A DNA stretch of 50,979 bases from Chlamydiota bacterium. Its GTDB lineage: Bacteria; Chlamydiota; Chlamydiia; Chlamydiales; JAAZZY01. The stretch covers positions 1 to 50,979 of the forward strand of contig JAJACU010000005.1 of the NCBI GenBank assembly GCA_022601345.1. The letters run 5' to 3'. A program made the translations under genes and the position numbers. Below, piece after piece: positions 43,092 to 50,979 of this stretch (positions are counted from its first letter, which is position 1; each line of letters begins with the position of its first letter). Below the pieces are notes generated by a model. The model worked only from the letters and a program-made list of their open reading frames with translations, ran no database searches and was not told where the DNA came from.

Positions 43092-43443
43092 CATCCAGAG
43101 GTAGTCTTGCAACTTCAAAAGCTTGTCTTGCAGGCTTTGGATCATCTTCATTGAAGAAAGTCGCATAGACATCGTTTACGGCCTTAAAATCGTCCATATT
43201 TGCTAGGAAGACCTCAGTTTTGATAACGTTTGCCATAGTTAGCCCAGAATCCTCTAGGATGGCCTTTAGGTGGCTTAAAACGAGTTGAGCTTGCTCTGAG
43301 ACATTTCCGTCAACAATCTTCATTGAGGCCGGGTCTAGGGGGATTTGGCCTGATACGAAGAGTAAGTCGCCGTATTTAATGGCTTGTGAATAGGGCCCTA
43401 TTGCGCTAGGGGCTCTTGCTGTGTGTGTTGCTTCTAAATTCAT
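43048..43443 (-). CDS. ridA: RidA/YjgF family reactive-intermediate deaminase
   Basis: RidA hydrolyses reactive enamine/imine intermediates formed by PLP enzymes. The 131-residue protein matches the family throughout: 'APSAIGPYSQAIKYGDLLFVSGQIPLDP', 'NVIKTEVFLANMDDF', 'PARQAFEVARLPLDA' with the substrate-binding Arg (about 110) and 'LEISCIA' with the conserved Glu. Length is exactly typical. It is a single-gene unit convergent with lgt. Confidence 0.95.
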   Translation of the reverse strand: MNLEATHTARAPSAIGPYSQAIKYGDLLFVSGQIPLDPASMKIVDGNVSEQAQLVLSHLKAILEDSGLTMANVIKTEVFLANMDDFKAVNDVYATFFNEDDPKPARQAFEVARLPLDAKLEISCIASYPAK

Positions 43444-43518
43444 TATAATCCTAGGGTTATGATAAAAATACTTTCAAAATAATAGTTTATATGGTAAAAT
43501 ACAATTAAAGTAAGGACA

Positions 43519-43854
43519 ATGTACTTGGATATGAATAAAGAAGCAAAAAAAAAGAGGTTTGTTTCGATTTTGAGCAAAGTTGCTCAGTCGAGAAGAGGTA
43601 AGGTTGAAAAGGACCTTGCTGAGCACGAATTTTACTTAAAAAATGTTAAGGAAAAATCATCTCTTTTTGATTATCTTGTATTTCAGGCTATTCTTGAACA
43701 AGCAGATACTATGTCACTTGTATTTGGTAAACCTCACCAATTCCACGTTGTAGGAGCTGAAGAGACTCGTTTGAGCAGGGAAGCCTACGATACTCTAGAA
43801 AAGTCAGCCATTCTAAGGCCTACTCGCATTGGACCTCTGAGCCTAATCGGCTAA
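43519..43854 (+). CDS. Small basic/helical protein of unknown function
   Basis: The product is 111 residues from ATG 43519 or 107 from ATG 43531. The TAAGGA element at 43512 is too close for the first ATG (2-3 bases) and slightly far for the second, so the start is open. The N-terminal third is rich in Lys/Arg (KEAKKKRFVSILSKVAQSRR) and helical, the middle is acidic, and the end is compact ('HQFHVVGAEETRLSREAYDTL'). No membrane helix or signal peptide. I do not recognise it. Confidence 0.65.
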   Translation: MYLDMNKEAKKKRFVSILSKVAQSRRGKVEKDLAEHEFYLKNVKEKSSLFDYLVFQAILEQADTMSLVFGKPHQFHVVGAEETRLSREAYDTLEKSAILRPTRIGPLSLIG

Positions 43855-43898
43855 TTTAATAAAGCTATTTGTCAGATTTTAGATTTGAAGTAGGAAGA

Positions 43899-46800
43899 CT
43901 ACCTAAATTTTTCTGCTGTTTCCTCGGCAGTATTAAAAGATTTGGCAGCTTCTTCTATTCCTGATTTTAATGGCCCAAGCTCATCGTGTGCAAACCTTTT
44001 AGTTAAATCATCTTTAAATGCAGGCCACTTTAGGAAAATAGAATTTACAACGCCTTGATGAACCATAAAAGGTTTAGTAGCCTTGAAATACTCGAGGGCT
44101 TTTTCGGGGTTATAAGCAGCTCGCTTCATTTCTATTATTCGAGCGCCGCTTTTAAACTTGTCGAATTTTTGAGGGGACTGCTTTGCCACAAAGTCGACCG
44201 TTGCTTTTGTGTATTTCTTCCAGCTTGTTCCACTTTGTGTAAAAAGTGTGTTCATTGCTTTAAGGTTTAAGTTCTCAATTTGATCAGCTGCATCTGAAAT
44301 TTTAAGGATCTTGATTATTAGCTTTATTCTCAAAACTGAAACATTTTTATATGCTAAAATTTCAGTACTACCTTCTTGAGGGGTCTCAAAGAAATGAGTT
44401 AGTTGTTTTACAACATTTTCAGAACTAGACTCTTCAATAATTTTTTTTATGGCTGGAAGGTAGTTTTTTATTGCTTGTGCTACACTTTGATCCTCTAGAT
44501 CAAAAACTCCAAGTTGCGTGTCAATTTTATCTATGCGTTGACTCAACATATCAATATCTTCAGTAGTTAAATCCGGAAGATTTAAGTAAGATGGATCTTT
44601 AATAAGAAGGTTTGCAAGATCTCCAAAAAATAAATAAGCAGCTGTTTGAACTTGTCTATAAGGGTTTAGTACAGCGCGAAACTCTTGCGCACTTTTCGTT
44701 GCTTTTATAGTAAGTCTAGGAAGATTTTTGTGCGCTTTTTTGTGAGCTTCCAATTCACGTGCATTAGGTTCTCTCTTGGAGCCTTTTTGTTCCATTATTT
44801 CCAATTTTAAAAAGTGATCTAAAAACATGGCGTTGAGCTCTTCATCTGACCAGTCTAAGTAGTTAGTTAAAAGAGCTAAGTGGGTATGATAAAATCTCAG
44901 GCCCATTGTTAGAGTTTCTAGGAAGCTTTTTTGGAGCTTGCCTAGCTGCATTTGTTGGACTTGTGCTGGAGTTTGCGTCCCTTTACCTTGTGGGATAACC
45001 ATGACAGACTGAAGGTCTGTTAAGTCTTGACCCGAAGCTTCATATGGACGTATCTTTATAAGATAATGCGTAACCATTGAGCTGGCAATAGCAACTAATT
45101 TTGATTTTAAGTCGCTGCGTTTTACCTGGAATAAACAGTCTAACTCTTGGATACTACTTAAAAGTTCAAAGTAAAAAAGTGCCTCAGGAAAGAGTTCATG
45201 AAAATCAGTGGTAAATGTAGTCATTTCTTCCCATTTAGATGGATTAGGGAGCTTTGCCATCTTTTCAAGATATTTGATGGCCTCTCCACACGCTTTACCC
45301 ACTTGCCTCTTAATAGACTCCTTTTCTTGAAGTACAACCATAGTATTCTGTTGGCCAGCATGAGTATACTGAGTAACCCTTGCTCTACTTTGAACAGCAC
45401 GACGCTGTTCTTTGGTTTTTGCAGATCCTTTGAGTCTTGGAGTCACTAAAGCAGCCTCTTTCTCTTTTTCCGGTTTAGAAAGAATTTGGAGAAAGCCTAC
45501 CCTAAATTTTTCAGGAATAACTTTTGATACAAGATTCAGATCATTTGTCAGTCGAAGACAAAAAAGCGGAGCTGAATGTTTTTCAAAACCTTTGTCTAAA
45601 AGATCTCCTGAACCAAGGCTGTCTATTGCTTCTTGTATCTGTGATTTTAGAAATGCTATGAGCTCTTCTTTTGTTTTCTGGGCTATTTTCGGATTTCTAA
45701 GTGATTTAATAAAACCTGCATAAAAGGAGCTCTCAATTTCTTCCATTTTTTCAATCAGCGCTTTAATCAGATCTCCTGGTGTTTTTTCATGCCCAGTAGA
45801 TTTAAGCAACATTTCAATCATATTAGTGTGTTTATATGAGATAAGGTGGACTAATTTGCTTATTTCATTCAAAGTTGACTTGACTTGATCGCTGCTAACG
45901 TCAGCTAGTGCACAACTTACAAAAGCATTTGTTTCTGAATCATAGAGCGTAATACTACCGCTCGTTTCCGGTTTAAAAAGAGGAGCTGTTTCTGCAGCCA
46001 TTAATCTGTTGATGTAGGCATTTGTTTCTAGATACAACAAGCATTCTTTATGAGCTTGTAGATGTAATCTAGGTTGTCTAACTGAAGTTACGTGTAACAA
46101 TAAGCGATTATATGAAGCGATAGAGTCTACATATTGGGTCTCTTTTACATGATATTGAGTTTCAAGCTCAAGAACTTCTTCTTTGATTTGATCCTCAACT
46201 GGAGAATAATCTTGTTTTACCTTCTCAATCTCACTTTCAGCTATAGCACTTAATTGAGTGTGTTGAGACTCTAACGTTTCAAGTTGAGCCTGAAATTTAA
46301 GCTTTGAATCAGTTTGTTCTTCTAGCAATACTTTAATTTCGCTTTGAAGAGTTGTAACTTGTTGTTTTGATTTTTTTTCTGCAGCATTAACAAAACTTTT
46401 ATGCTTTTTCCTGCTTTCAAGAGAATATTTTTCACCTAAATCTTCACTCTCTTCCAAGCGCTCTAGCTGTTCTTTTAAGCTTGCAAGCTTCTTTTGAGAA
46501 GTTTCTATGCGAGTTTGAATATTGGTCTCAGAACTCTTTTGTTGAGCTTTTAAATCATCAATTGCAGTCACAGATAATCTGCATCTACTTTGTATTTCCT
46601 CAATATTAGCTTGCATTTGAGCTGTTTTCTCTGAGTACTTTTCTCGAACTGCTTCAACATCAGCCTTGAGTTTTTCAGTTAATTTAGAGTAACCGTTTTT
46701 CATTCTCCCAATTTTTGATTGAACTTTTGAAACCAGCCTACCTAAATCAAAGATCCAGGATTTGTAGACAGATACAGCTGTTAAGCCTTTTTGTTTAATA

Positions 46801-47423
46801 AGAGCTATTTGATTGCCATATTGCGTTTGCATAAGCTCAAGTATTTCTGTGTATGCAAGACGAGATTCACTAAAAGCGCCTTGAATAGTAGCATTACTTT
46901 CCTTAAGAGTTTCTAATTCTTTGAAATTAAACTTTCCATGTCTTAGCAATAATTCATATTGGCAAGCCTCTTGAATTTCTAGATTTGATTCTAGAAAACT
47001 CGTTGAAAAGGAGACCGACAGGTTTCTTATGTGATCGACTTTAGGGTCTTCAAATTCTCTTAAAGCAAGTTGGTGTAGACGAGCTCTTGCACTAACTTCA
47101 AATTGATCAATTTCAGCAGCAGACATAAGTGTGAGACCTCTGCGCACTGTTAAAGATTGGCCTGCTTCTTCATGGGCTAACGCCTTAGCATGGATTTCTT
47201 CAAGCTGATTGAATAATTTTCCCATTATATGAAGTGATTCGTGTCCCTTCGTGTGGAGTAAATTACGTGTCTGTTCGTAAGCATTTGCTAAACGAGTGAT
47301 ATTTCTCTTTGTCCAAAATTCTGCCGCAGCTTTAGAGTTCGCCAAAATAGCAGGATCTTTCCCTTCTATAATCGCTTGCGCCTCCCTATGCGGAGCTAGG
47401 GTTGAATAATCTGCTGTAGCCAT
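43899..47423 (-). CDS. Giant coiled-coil orphan protein
   Basis: The 1,174-residue protein has no signal peptide and no membrane segment. Residues about 240-435 form a long heptad-rich coiled coil ('KLTEKLKADVEAVREKY', 'KKLASLKEQLERLEE', 'LQSEIKVLLEEQT'); the rest is mostly alpha-helical and polar, with a Lys/Arg-rich stretch at about 665-690. The start ATG 47423 has no strong ribosome site (GAGTAAAA), but the promoter below is well placed. Large cytosolic coiled-coil proteins without orthologues are common among chlamydial candidate effectors; no secretion signal can be proven here. It separates dnaA from lgt, which are near each other in C. trachomatis. Confidence 0.8.
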   Translation of the reverse strand: MATADYSTLAPHREAQAIIEGKDPAILANSKAAAEFWTKRNITRLANAYEQTRNLLHTKGHESLHIMGKLFNQLEEIHAKALAHEEAGQSLTVRRGLTLMSAAEIDQFEVSARARLHQLALREFEDPKVDHIRNLSVSFSTSFLESNLEIQEACQYELLLRHGKFNFKELETLKESNATIQGAFSESRLAYTEILELMQTQYGNQIALIKQKGLTAVSVYKSWIFDLGRLVSKVQSKIGRMKNGYSKLTEKLKADVEAVREKYSEKTAQMQANIEEIQSRCRLSVTAIDDLKAQQKSSETNIQTRIETSQKKLASLKEQLERLEESEDLGEKYSLESRKKHKSFVNAAEKKSKQQVTTLQSEIKVLLEEQTDSKLKFQAQLETLESQHTQLSAIAESEIEKVKQDYSPVEDQIKEEVLELETQYHVKETQYVDSIASYNRLLLHVTSVRQPRLHLQAHKECLLYLETNAYINRLMAAETAPLFKPETSGSITLYDSETNAFVSCALADVSSDQVKSTLNEISKLVHLISYKHTNMIEMLLKSTGHEKTPGDLIKALIEKMEEIESSFYAGFIKSLRNPKIAQKTKEELIAFLKSQIQEAIDSLGSGDLLDKGFEKHSAPLFCLRLTNDLNLVSKVIPEKFRVGFLQILSKPEKEKEAALVTPRLKGSAKTKEQRRAVQSRARVTQYTHAGQQNTMVVLQEKESIKRQVGKACGEAIKYLEKMAKLPNPSKWEEMTTFTTDFHELFPEALFYFELLSSIQELDCLFQVKRSDLKSKLVAIASSMVTHYLIKIRPYEASGQDLTDLQSVMVIPQGKGTQTPAQVQQMQLGKLQKSFLETLTMGLRFYHTHLALLTNYLDWSDEELNAMFLDHFLKLEIMEQKGSKREPNARELEAHKKAHKNLPRLTIKATKSAQEFRAVLNPYRQVQTAAYLFFGDLANLLIKDPSYLNLPDLTTEDIDMLSQRIDKIDTQLGVFDLEDQSVAQAIKNYLPAIKKIIEESSSENVVKQLTHFFETPQEGSTEILAYKNVSVLRIKLIIKILKISDAADQIENLNLKAMNTLFTQSGTSWKKYTKATVDFVAKQSPQKFDKFKSGARIIEMKRAAYNPEKALEYFKATKPFMVHQGVVNSIFLKWPAFKDDLTKRFAHDELGPLKSGIEEAAKSFNTAEETAEKFR

Positions 47424-47453
47424 TTTTACTCATATTGTTTAACTGCCTAGCTT

Positions 47454-47482
47454 ATTATAAAATAATTTTTATTATTTGTCTA
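47454..47482 (-). promoter_or_regulatory. Good vegetative promoter of the coiled-coil gene
   Basis: On the minus strand TAGACA (47477-47482) and a perfect TATAAT (47454-47459) are separated by 17 bases, 30 bases before the ATG. The orphan thus has its own promoter just after dnaA. Confidence 0.65.
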
Positions 47483-47512
47483 TTAAAAACTGGTTTTAGT
47501 TAACTATCAGGC

Positions 47513-48865
47513 TTAGAAATGGGGAAAAATGCGTTGTTTTAGGGCTGTTACAAGCTTAGATGAGTCATTGTCAGGGTGTTTAATGTTTTGTTGAATTTGC
47601 TTAACACTGGACATGACTGTAGAATGGTCCCTAGAGAAGATGCGGCCAATCTTCATATAAGGCAGTTTGAGGTACTCTCGGCAGAAAAACATGCTCATTT
47701 GACGCGGTAAAACACACTCTCTGCTCTGTGATTTACTTAAAATATCATCAATTTCTACCCCAAAATAGAGGGCTATTAGGTCAATAATACGCTCGACAGT
47801 AACCTTGGCTTTTTGCTCTTTCTTGATAAGATCAGCCAAAAGTCGCTCAATAGCCTCTGGAGTTAGCTTGTCAGGGTCAATATTTTGCCCTTGGGGGAGT
47901 TTAAGGTGTGCTCTTAAAATAAGGGCGCTAATGGCCTGACTTAGGATTTTGGGATTTTTAGAGAACTTTTGAATGAGGAAATCCTTAGATTCAGAGCTTA
48001 AAGTGACATTAACCTCTGAAAGCTTTTTGTTGAGGATTTTCTTCAACTCTTGGGGTGCTGGAACTTGAAGGGGGAGTACAATGCCCCATTCAAAGCGACT
48101 AATGAGCCTAGGTTCGATATCTTTAAGCTGCTGAGGGCTTAAATGAGAGCTTAAAATGATCTGTTTACCATCCATGTGGAGAGAGTTGAAGGTGTGAAAG
48201 AACTCTTCTTGTGTAGCGCTTTTATGGGCTAAATGGTGAATGTCATCTACTATCAAGACATCGCAATCTCTATAAAAGTCTCTAAATTCAGGCATTTTGC
48301 CTGACTTAATTGCAGAGACCATATTCTGCGTGAATGTGAGAGATTTAACATACTGTACTTTGGCTTTTTGAACTTTTAACAACGTGGCTGTTGCATGAAG
48401 TAAATGGGTTTTTCCAATGCCTTCTACCCCATAGATGTATATCGGGTTGTAGATAGGAGGCTCCGTTTTTTTGAAACTTTTGAAATCAGAGAACAGCTTA
48501 AAGACTATTTTATTTTGCAGTGTTTCAACAAGAGCTTCAAAGGTATGACTTTGATCAATTGGGTCTGTAATAAATTGAAAGGCTGGAGGACGATCAGTTT
48601 TCTCTTTATCCGCTTTAGACAAGGGCCTTTTTTGAGCCACCTGCATATGGATTTTGACGAGTCTGCCATTTTCATTAAGAAAACTTTTCCGTGCTTTTGG
48701 TAATAAATATTCGTTGAACCATTGCGCCTGAAAGCTATCAGGGGCCTCTAAATATAAATTGGCAGCATCAAAATTCAGGATCTTTAAGCATCTTGCCCAT
48801 CTATCGATGGTCTCTTTCCCAAGATCTGGCTCTAAAGCTTTGAGGTAGTCATCCCAAGCTTGCAT
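47513..48865 (-). CDS. dnaA: Chromosomal replication initiator DnaA
   Basis: The 450-residue protein shows DnaA domain I, a short linker, the AAA+ domain with Walker A GVEGIGKTH (146-154) and Walker B 'VLIVDDIHHLA' (about 205-215), and domain IV with the DnaA-box-binding signature 'GRIFSRDHSTVMSSVKQI' (about 411-428). The segment before Walker A, usually 'FVVGxxNxxAxAA', is divergent ('KLFSDFKSFKKTEPP'). Chlamydiae carry two dnaA genes; this copy, next to yidC, corresponds to CT250. It starts 19 bases after yidC and is co-transcribed with it. No DnaA-box cluster was identified around it. Confidence 0.95.
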   Translation of the reverse strand: MQAWDDYLKALEPDLGKETIDRWARCLKILNFDAANLYLEAPDSFQAQWFNEYLLPKARKSFLNENGRLVKIHMQVAQKRPLSKADKEKTDRPPAFQFITDPIDQSHTFEALVETLQNKIVFKLFSDFKSFKKTEPPIYNPIYIYGVEGIGKTHLLHATATLLKVQKAKVQYVKSLTFTQNMVSAIKSGKMPEFRDFYRDCDVLIVDDIHHLAHKSATQEEFFHTFNSLHMDGKQIILSSHLSPQQLKDIEPRLISRFEWGIVLPLQVPAPQELKKILNKKLSEVNVTLSSESKDFLIQKFSKNPKILSQAISALILRAHLKLPQGQNIDPDKLTPEAIERLLADLIKKEQKAKVTVERIIDLIALYFGVEIDDILSKSQSRECVLPRQMSMFFCREYLKLPYMKIGRIFSRDHSTVMSSVKQIQQNIKHPDNDSSKLVTALKQRIFPHF

Positions 48866-48884
48866 ATAGGCGTTTCGCTAATTC

Positions 48885-50979
48885 TTATGATTCTTTAATA
48901 GCCGTTTTCTTATTAACCAAAATAGTAGGCTTCTTTTTCTTTTTATCAAGAATTCGATTCGTTATCCATTGTTGCAGGATGCCGAGCATTGAGGCAGAAA
49001 TCCAGTACAGGTTTAATCCTGATGGCATATTGTAGCAAACAAGAGATATGAAAAGGACCATCATGTTCCCGATCATTTTTTGTTGCTTCTGCTGATCTGT
49101 CATCAAAGATTTATCTGTTGGCATAACAGTGGTCATTCTCTGTTGTACCCAAATCATAATCCCTGAAATTATTGGGAGTAAATGGAATTCTGTTCCTATA
49201 AAAGGAATAGAAGTGGTCCAGCTAAAAAGAACATCTGGCGCTGTTAAATTTGTAATCCAACCCGGTATAAATGAAACTCCTCTTAGAACAAAAGCGGATC
49301 TAAGTAGGCTAAACATACCAATCAAAAATGGCATCTGAATAAGCATAGGCAAGCAACCTGTTAGTGGGTTGACTTTGCGCTTGCGATACAGTTGCATTGT
49401 TTCAATTTGAGCTTGTTTAGGGTTCTTTTTATACTTTTTCTGTATGGCGCTAATCTCGGGTGCAATTTCTTGGTTCTTTCTCATAGATCTAATTGACCAG
49501 CTATTGAGAGGGTAAAGAATAACACGAAGTAGCACAGTAAGTAGTATAATAGATAGACCCCATGAATGAGTTATCGTATGGATTGCATTCATCAGAACAA
49601 ACAAGAGCTTGGCACACGGTTCAGAAATAATCGGTAAAAAACCGTGGTAGGATTGAGCTCCTAAATAGTTCGAAGTGGAGTTTTCACCTTGGGCTTGCTT
49701 TAATGCTTTATTCTCTAAAGGGCCTGCGAATACTTTTAACTCTGTATCTGAAGAAGTTTGAGACAGAGGAAGTAGAAATTCATAACCTGCTTGTCTTTTT
49801 TTAGCAGGTGCATCGACATCAATTCTTGAAGTTAGTGTGTCGCCACTAATCTTATTAACTCTATAACCTTTGCCCAGCTTAGTCTGCGGATCAACTAAAA
49901 TGGAAAAGAACCCATTAGAGTTTGAAATCCAATCTGGGGCCACATCTGAATTTTCATTTGTGGTCTTAGGTAGCTTCTGTTTTGCAATATCAAATTTATT
50001 GTTTTTAAGATGCCTGTATTTCAAAATAGGTTGTTGTTGGCTAGCACCAGGCTCGTTTTCAGGAACACCCGTTGTTACCCATAGGTTTCTTTGGTCTCCA
50101 TCTACTTTGATATCAACATTAAAACCGTAAGGTGATGATGAATCAAGGGTAAATGTCTTAATTATTTTACGGTAATTTTGATTCAATTCAAAAGTAATTT
50201 TGTCATTACTATGCTGTTTTACTGTGTAAGATTGCTCTGAAAAACCTGGGTAGTCAGACACTAAGTTGAAAGCATAGTAGCGAGGGTTTGTATGAATAGG
50301 GTCTACAGAACGACGAATAAGAGGATAGTAGCCACCTTGCTTTGCTTCAGCAGATTTTGCACTTGAACTGGCAAAACTGTGGGCAGGAAACATTGAGTGC
50401 TTAGATTCTGATAGCTCATATTTTTGATCTTGAGGGGTTGAGCGCACAAGGCTATTTTCATGTTTATCAGATTTGACAGGAAGATTAATTTCTGCAAGAG
50501 CCCCGCCAATATTTGAGAACACTAATTGTTGATATTCATTTTCAAGAACATAGAAGTGCTCATTGGGTGTTGTATGAAATTGAGCTCTATGAGTGCTTAT
50601 AAGAGATTTTAAATTAAAAAAATCTTTTAAAGGGATAAGCTTCCCTTCGCTTCCTAGATAAACTCCGACAGGTTCATAGCCATTTTGAGTTTGAGCTACT
50701 GCAATAGCATTGCCTTCAAGACTTCCTATTGAATTAAAGTTCCCATTTGAATAATAGCTGCTGAAAATAGAAGGGTTATTGCTGTAAGCTCTAGGATGAA
50801 CAAGTTGTAGCTCAACAGAACCTTTTGTTGGGATTTCAGCAGAAGCGAGTTTGCCTTCACGGTCTTGAGATTGGAAAATAATAGGATCTGATTTAGTTGA
50901 ACTAGATGGAACGAGTGAAGCTTGCTCTAAGGGAAAAGATGAATGGCTTTTTTTATAAAAGACCTCGTTTGGAAAGATC
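48885..50979 (-). CDS. yidC: Membrane protein insertase YidC, N-terminal end outside window
   Basis: YidC inserts and folds inner-membrane proteins. The frame is open to the right edge (about 697 residues present); the GTG at 50522 is internal, since the upstream frame reads on as 'LENEYQQLVFSNIGG', a conserved YidC segment. The large periplasmic beta domain precedes the C-terminal insertase core: 'SWGLSIILLTVLLRVILYPL' with the conserved groove Arg, the coiled 'MRKNQEIAPEISAIQKKYK', 'NPLTGCLPMLIQMPFLIGMF', and three further helices, ending in a basic tail (KKKKKP). Gene order yidC-dnaA equals CT251-CT250. The chlamydial protein is about 790 residues, so perhaps 90 are missing. Confidence 0.95.
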   Translation of the reverse strand, partial: IFPNEVFYKKSHSSFPLEQASLVPSSSTKSDPIIFQSQDREGKLASAEIPTKGSVELQLVHPRAYSNNPSIFSSYYSNGNFNSIGSLEGNAIAVAQTQNGYEPVGVYLGSEGKLIPLKDFFNLKSLISTHRAQFHTTPNEHFYVLENEYQQLVFSNIGGALAEINLPVKSDKHENSLVRSTPQDQKYELSESKHSMFPAHSFASSSAKSAEAKQGGYYPLIRRSVDPIHTNPRYYAFNLVSDYPGFSEQSYTVKQHSNDKITFELNQNYRKIIKTFTLDSSSPYGFNVDIKVDGDQRNLWVTTGVPENEPGASQQQPILKYRHLKNNKFDIAKQKLPKTTNENSDVAPDWISNSNGFFSILVDPQTKLGKGYRVNKISGDTLTSRIDVDAPAKKRQAGYEFLLPLSQTSSDTELKVFAGPLENKALKQAQGENSTSNYLGAQSYHGFLPIISEPCAKLLFVLMNAIHTITHSWGLSIILLTVLLRVILYPLNSWSIRSMRKNQEIAPEISAIQKKYKKNPKQAQIETMQLYRKRKVNPLTGCLPMLIQMPFLIGMFSLLRSAFVLRGVSFIPGWITNLTAPDVLFSWTTSIPFIGTEFHLLPIISGIMIWVQQRMTTVMPTDKSLMTDQQKQQKMIGNMMVLFISLVCYNMPSGLNLYWISASMLGILQQWITNRILDKKKKKPTILVNKKTAIKES

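Noticed and set aside
50520-50979. GTG at 50522 as the start of yidC
   Set aside because: The upstream frame is open to the edge and encodes conserved YidC sequence, so the gene continues beyond the window.
1-50979. CRISPR arrays, insertion sequences, prophage or integrases
   Set aside because: No regularly spaced repeats, transposase/integrase motifs or terminal inverted repeats with target duplications were seen.

Overview
This window is chromosomal DNA of a bacterium of the phylum Chlamydiae, most likely an 'environmental' lineage (Parachlamydia, Waddlia, Simkania or Rhabdochlamydia type) rather than a Chlamydia species. The identification rests on gene content and order. It carries Euo, the chlamydial late-gene repressor, next to RecJ and SecDF; a one-piece SecDF of about 1,500 residues; a long IspG/GcpE with a large inserted domain; a MurA with Asp in place of the catalytic Cys; a CysJ without flavodoxin domain, close to IspF; a fabH-fabD-fabG-acpP operon ending against a cNMP-domain gene and a large transporter gene; trxB/acpS beside a membrane-PIN-TRAM gene; and yidC-dnaA near lgt. 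As I remember the C. trachomatis numbering, these blocks correspond to CT056-057, CT099-101, CT234-239, CT250-252, CT434-435, CT441, CT445-448 and CT596-597. The DNA is AT-rich. No rRNA, tRNA, CRISPR, prophage or insertion sequence was recognised.

Layout: 1-4868 is a tight plus-strand operon: a large TPR protein (cut by the left edge), ExbB/TolQ, ExbD/TolR, a TonB/TolA-like protein and a small membrane-anchored zinc ribbon. Next come an orphan gene (4988), ispG (5666) and a broken or slipping reading frame (7602-8487). parA (8765) is convergent with murA; ispF and an SDR follow, then an ankyrin-like orphan (12822). The minus-strand pair gltX-cysJ (16420-13761) is followed by mltA, which converges on the Tsp protease. 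euo (20132) sits behind a long AT-rich leader. The minus block secDF / recJ-CDF exporter-PfkB kinase fills 29048-20632. A second interrupted reading frame (29289-30924) precedes the fatty-acid operon (31173-34188). Then come the cNMP/transporter pair, trxB-CPBP-acpS, the PIN-TRAM gene, a small membrane protein, rlmH/lgt with overlapping divergent starts, ridA, a small ORF, a 1,174-residue coiled-coil orphan, dnaA and yidC (cut by the right edge).

Functionally the window combines envelope biogenesis (ExbB/D-TonB, MurA, MltA, Tsp, SecDF, YidC, Lgt), isoprenoid synthesis (IspG, IspF), type II fatty acid synthesis with its ACP and ACP synthase, replication and repair (DnaA, ParA, RecJ), redox (TrxB, CysJ) and the developmental regulator Euo. 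The conserved blocks are separated by lineage-specific orphan genes (4988, 12822, 29289, 43899), which are the best candidates for new biology or host-interaction proteins. The strongest anomalies are two genes whose reading frames each need a +1 shift at a run of T, one of them a perfectly re-pairing TTT-T followed by a stop codon. Others are key-residue substitutions in MltA, the CPBP protein and the cNMP domain, and several clusters of inverted repeats around parA and euo.
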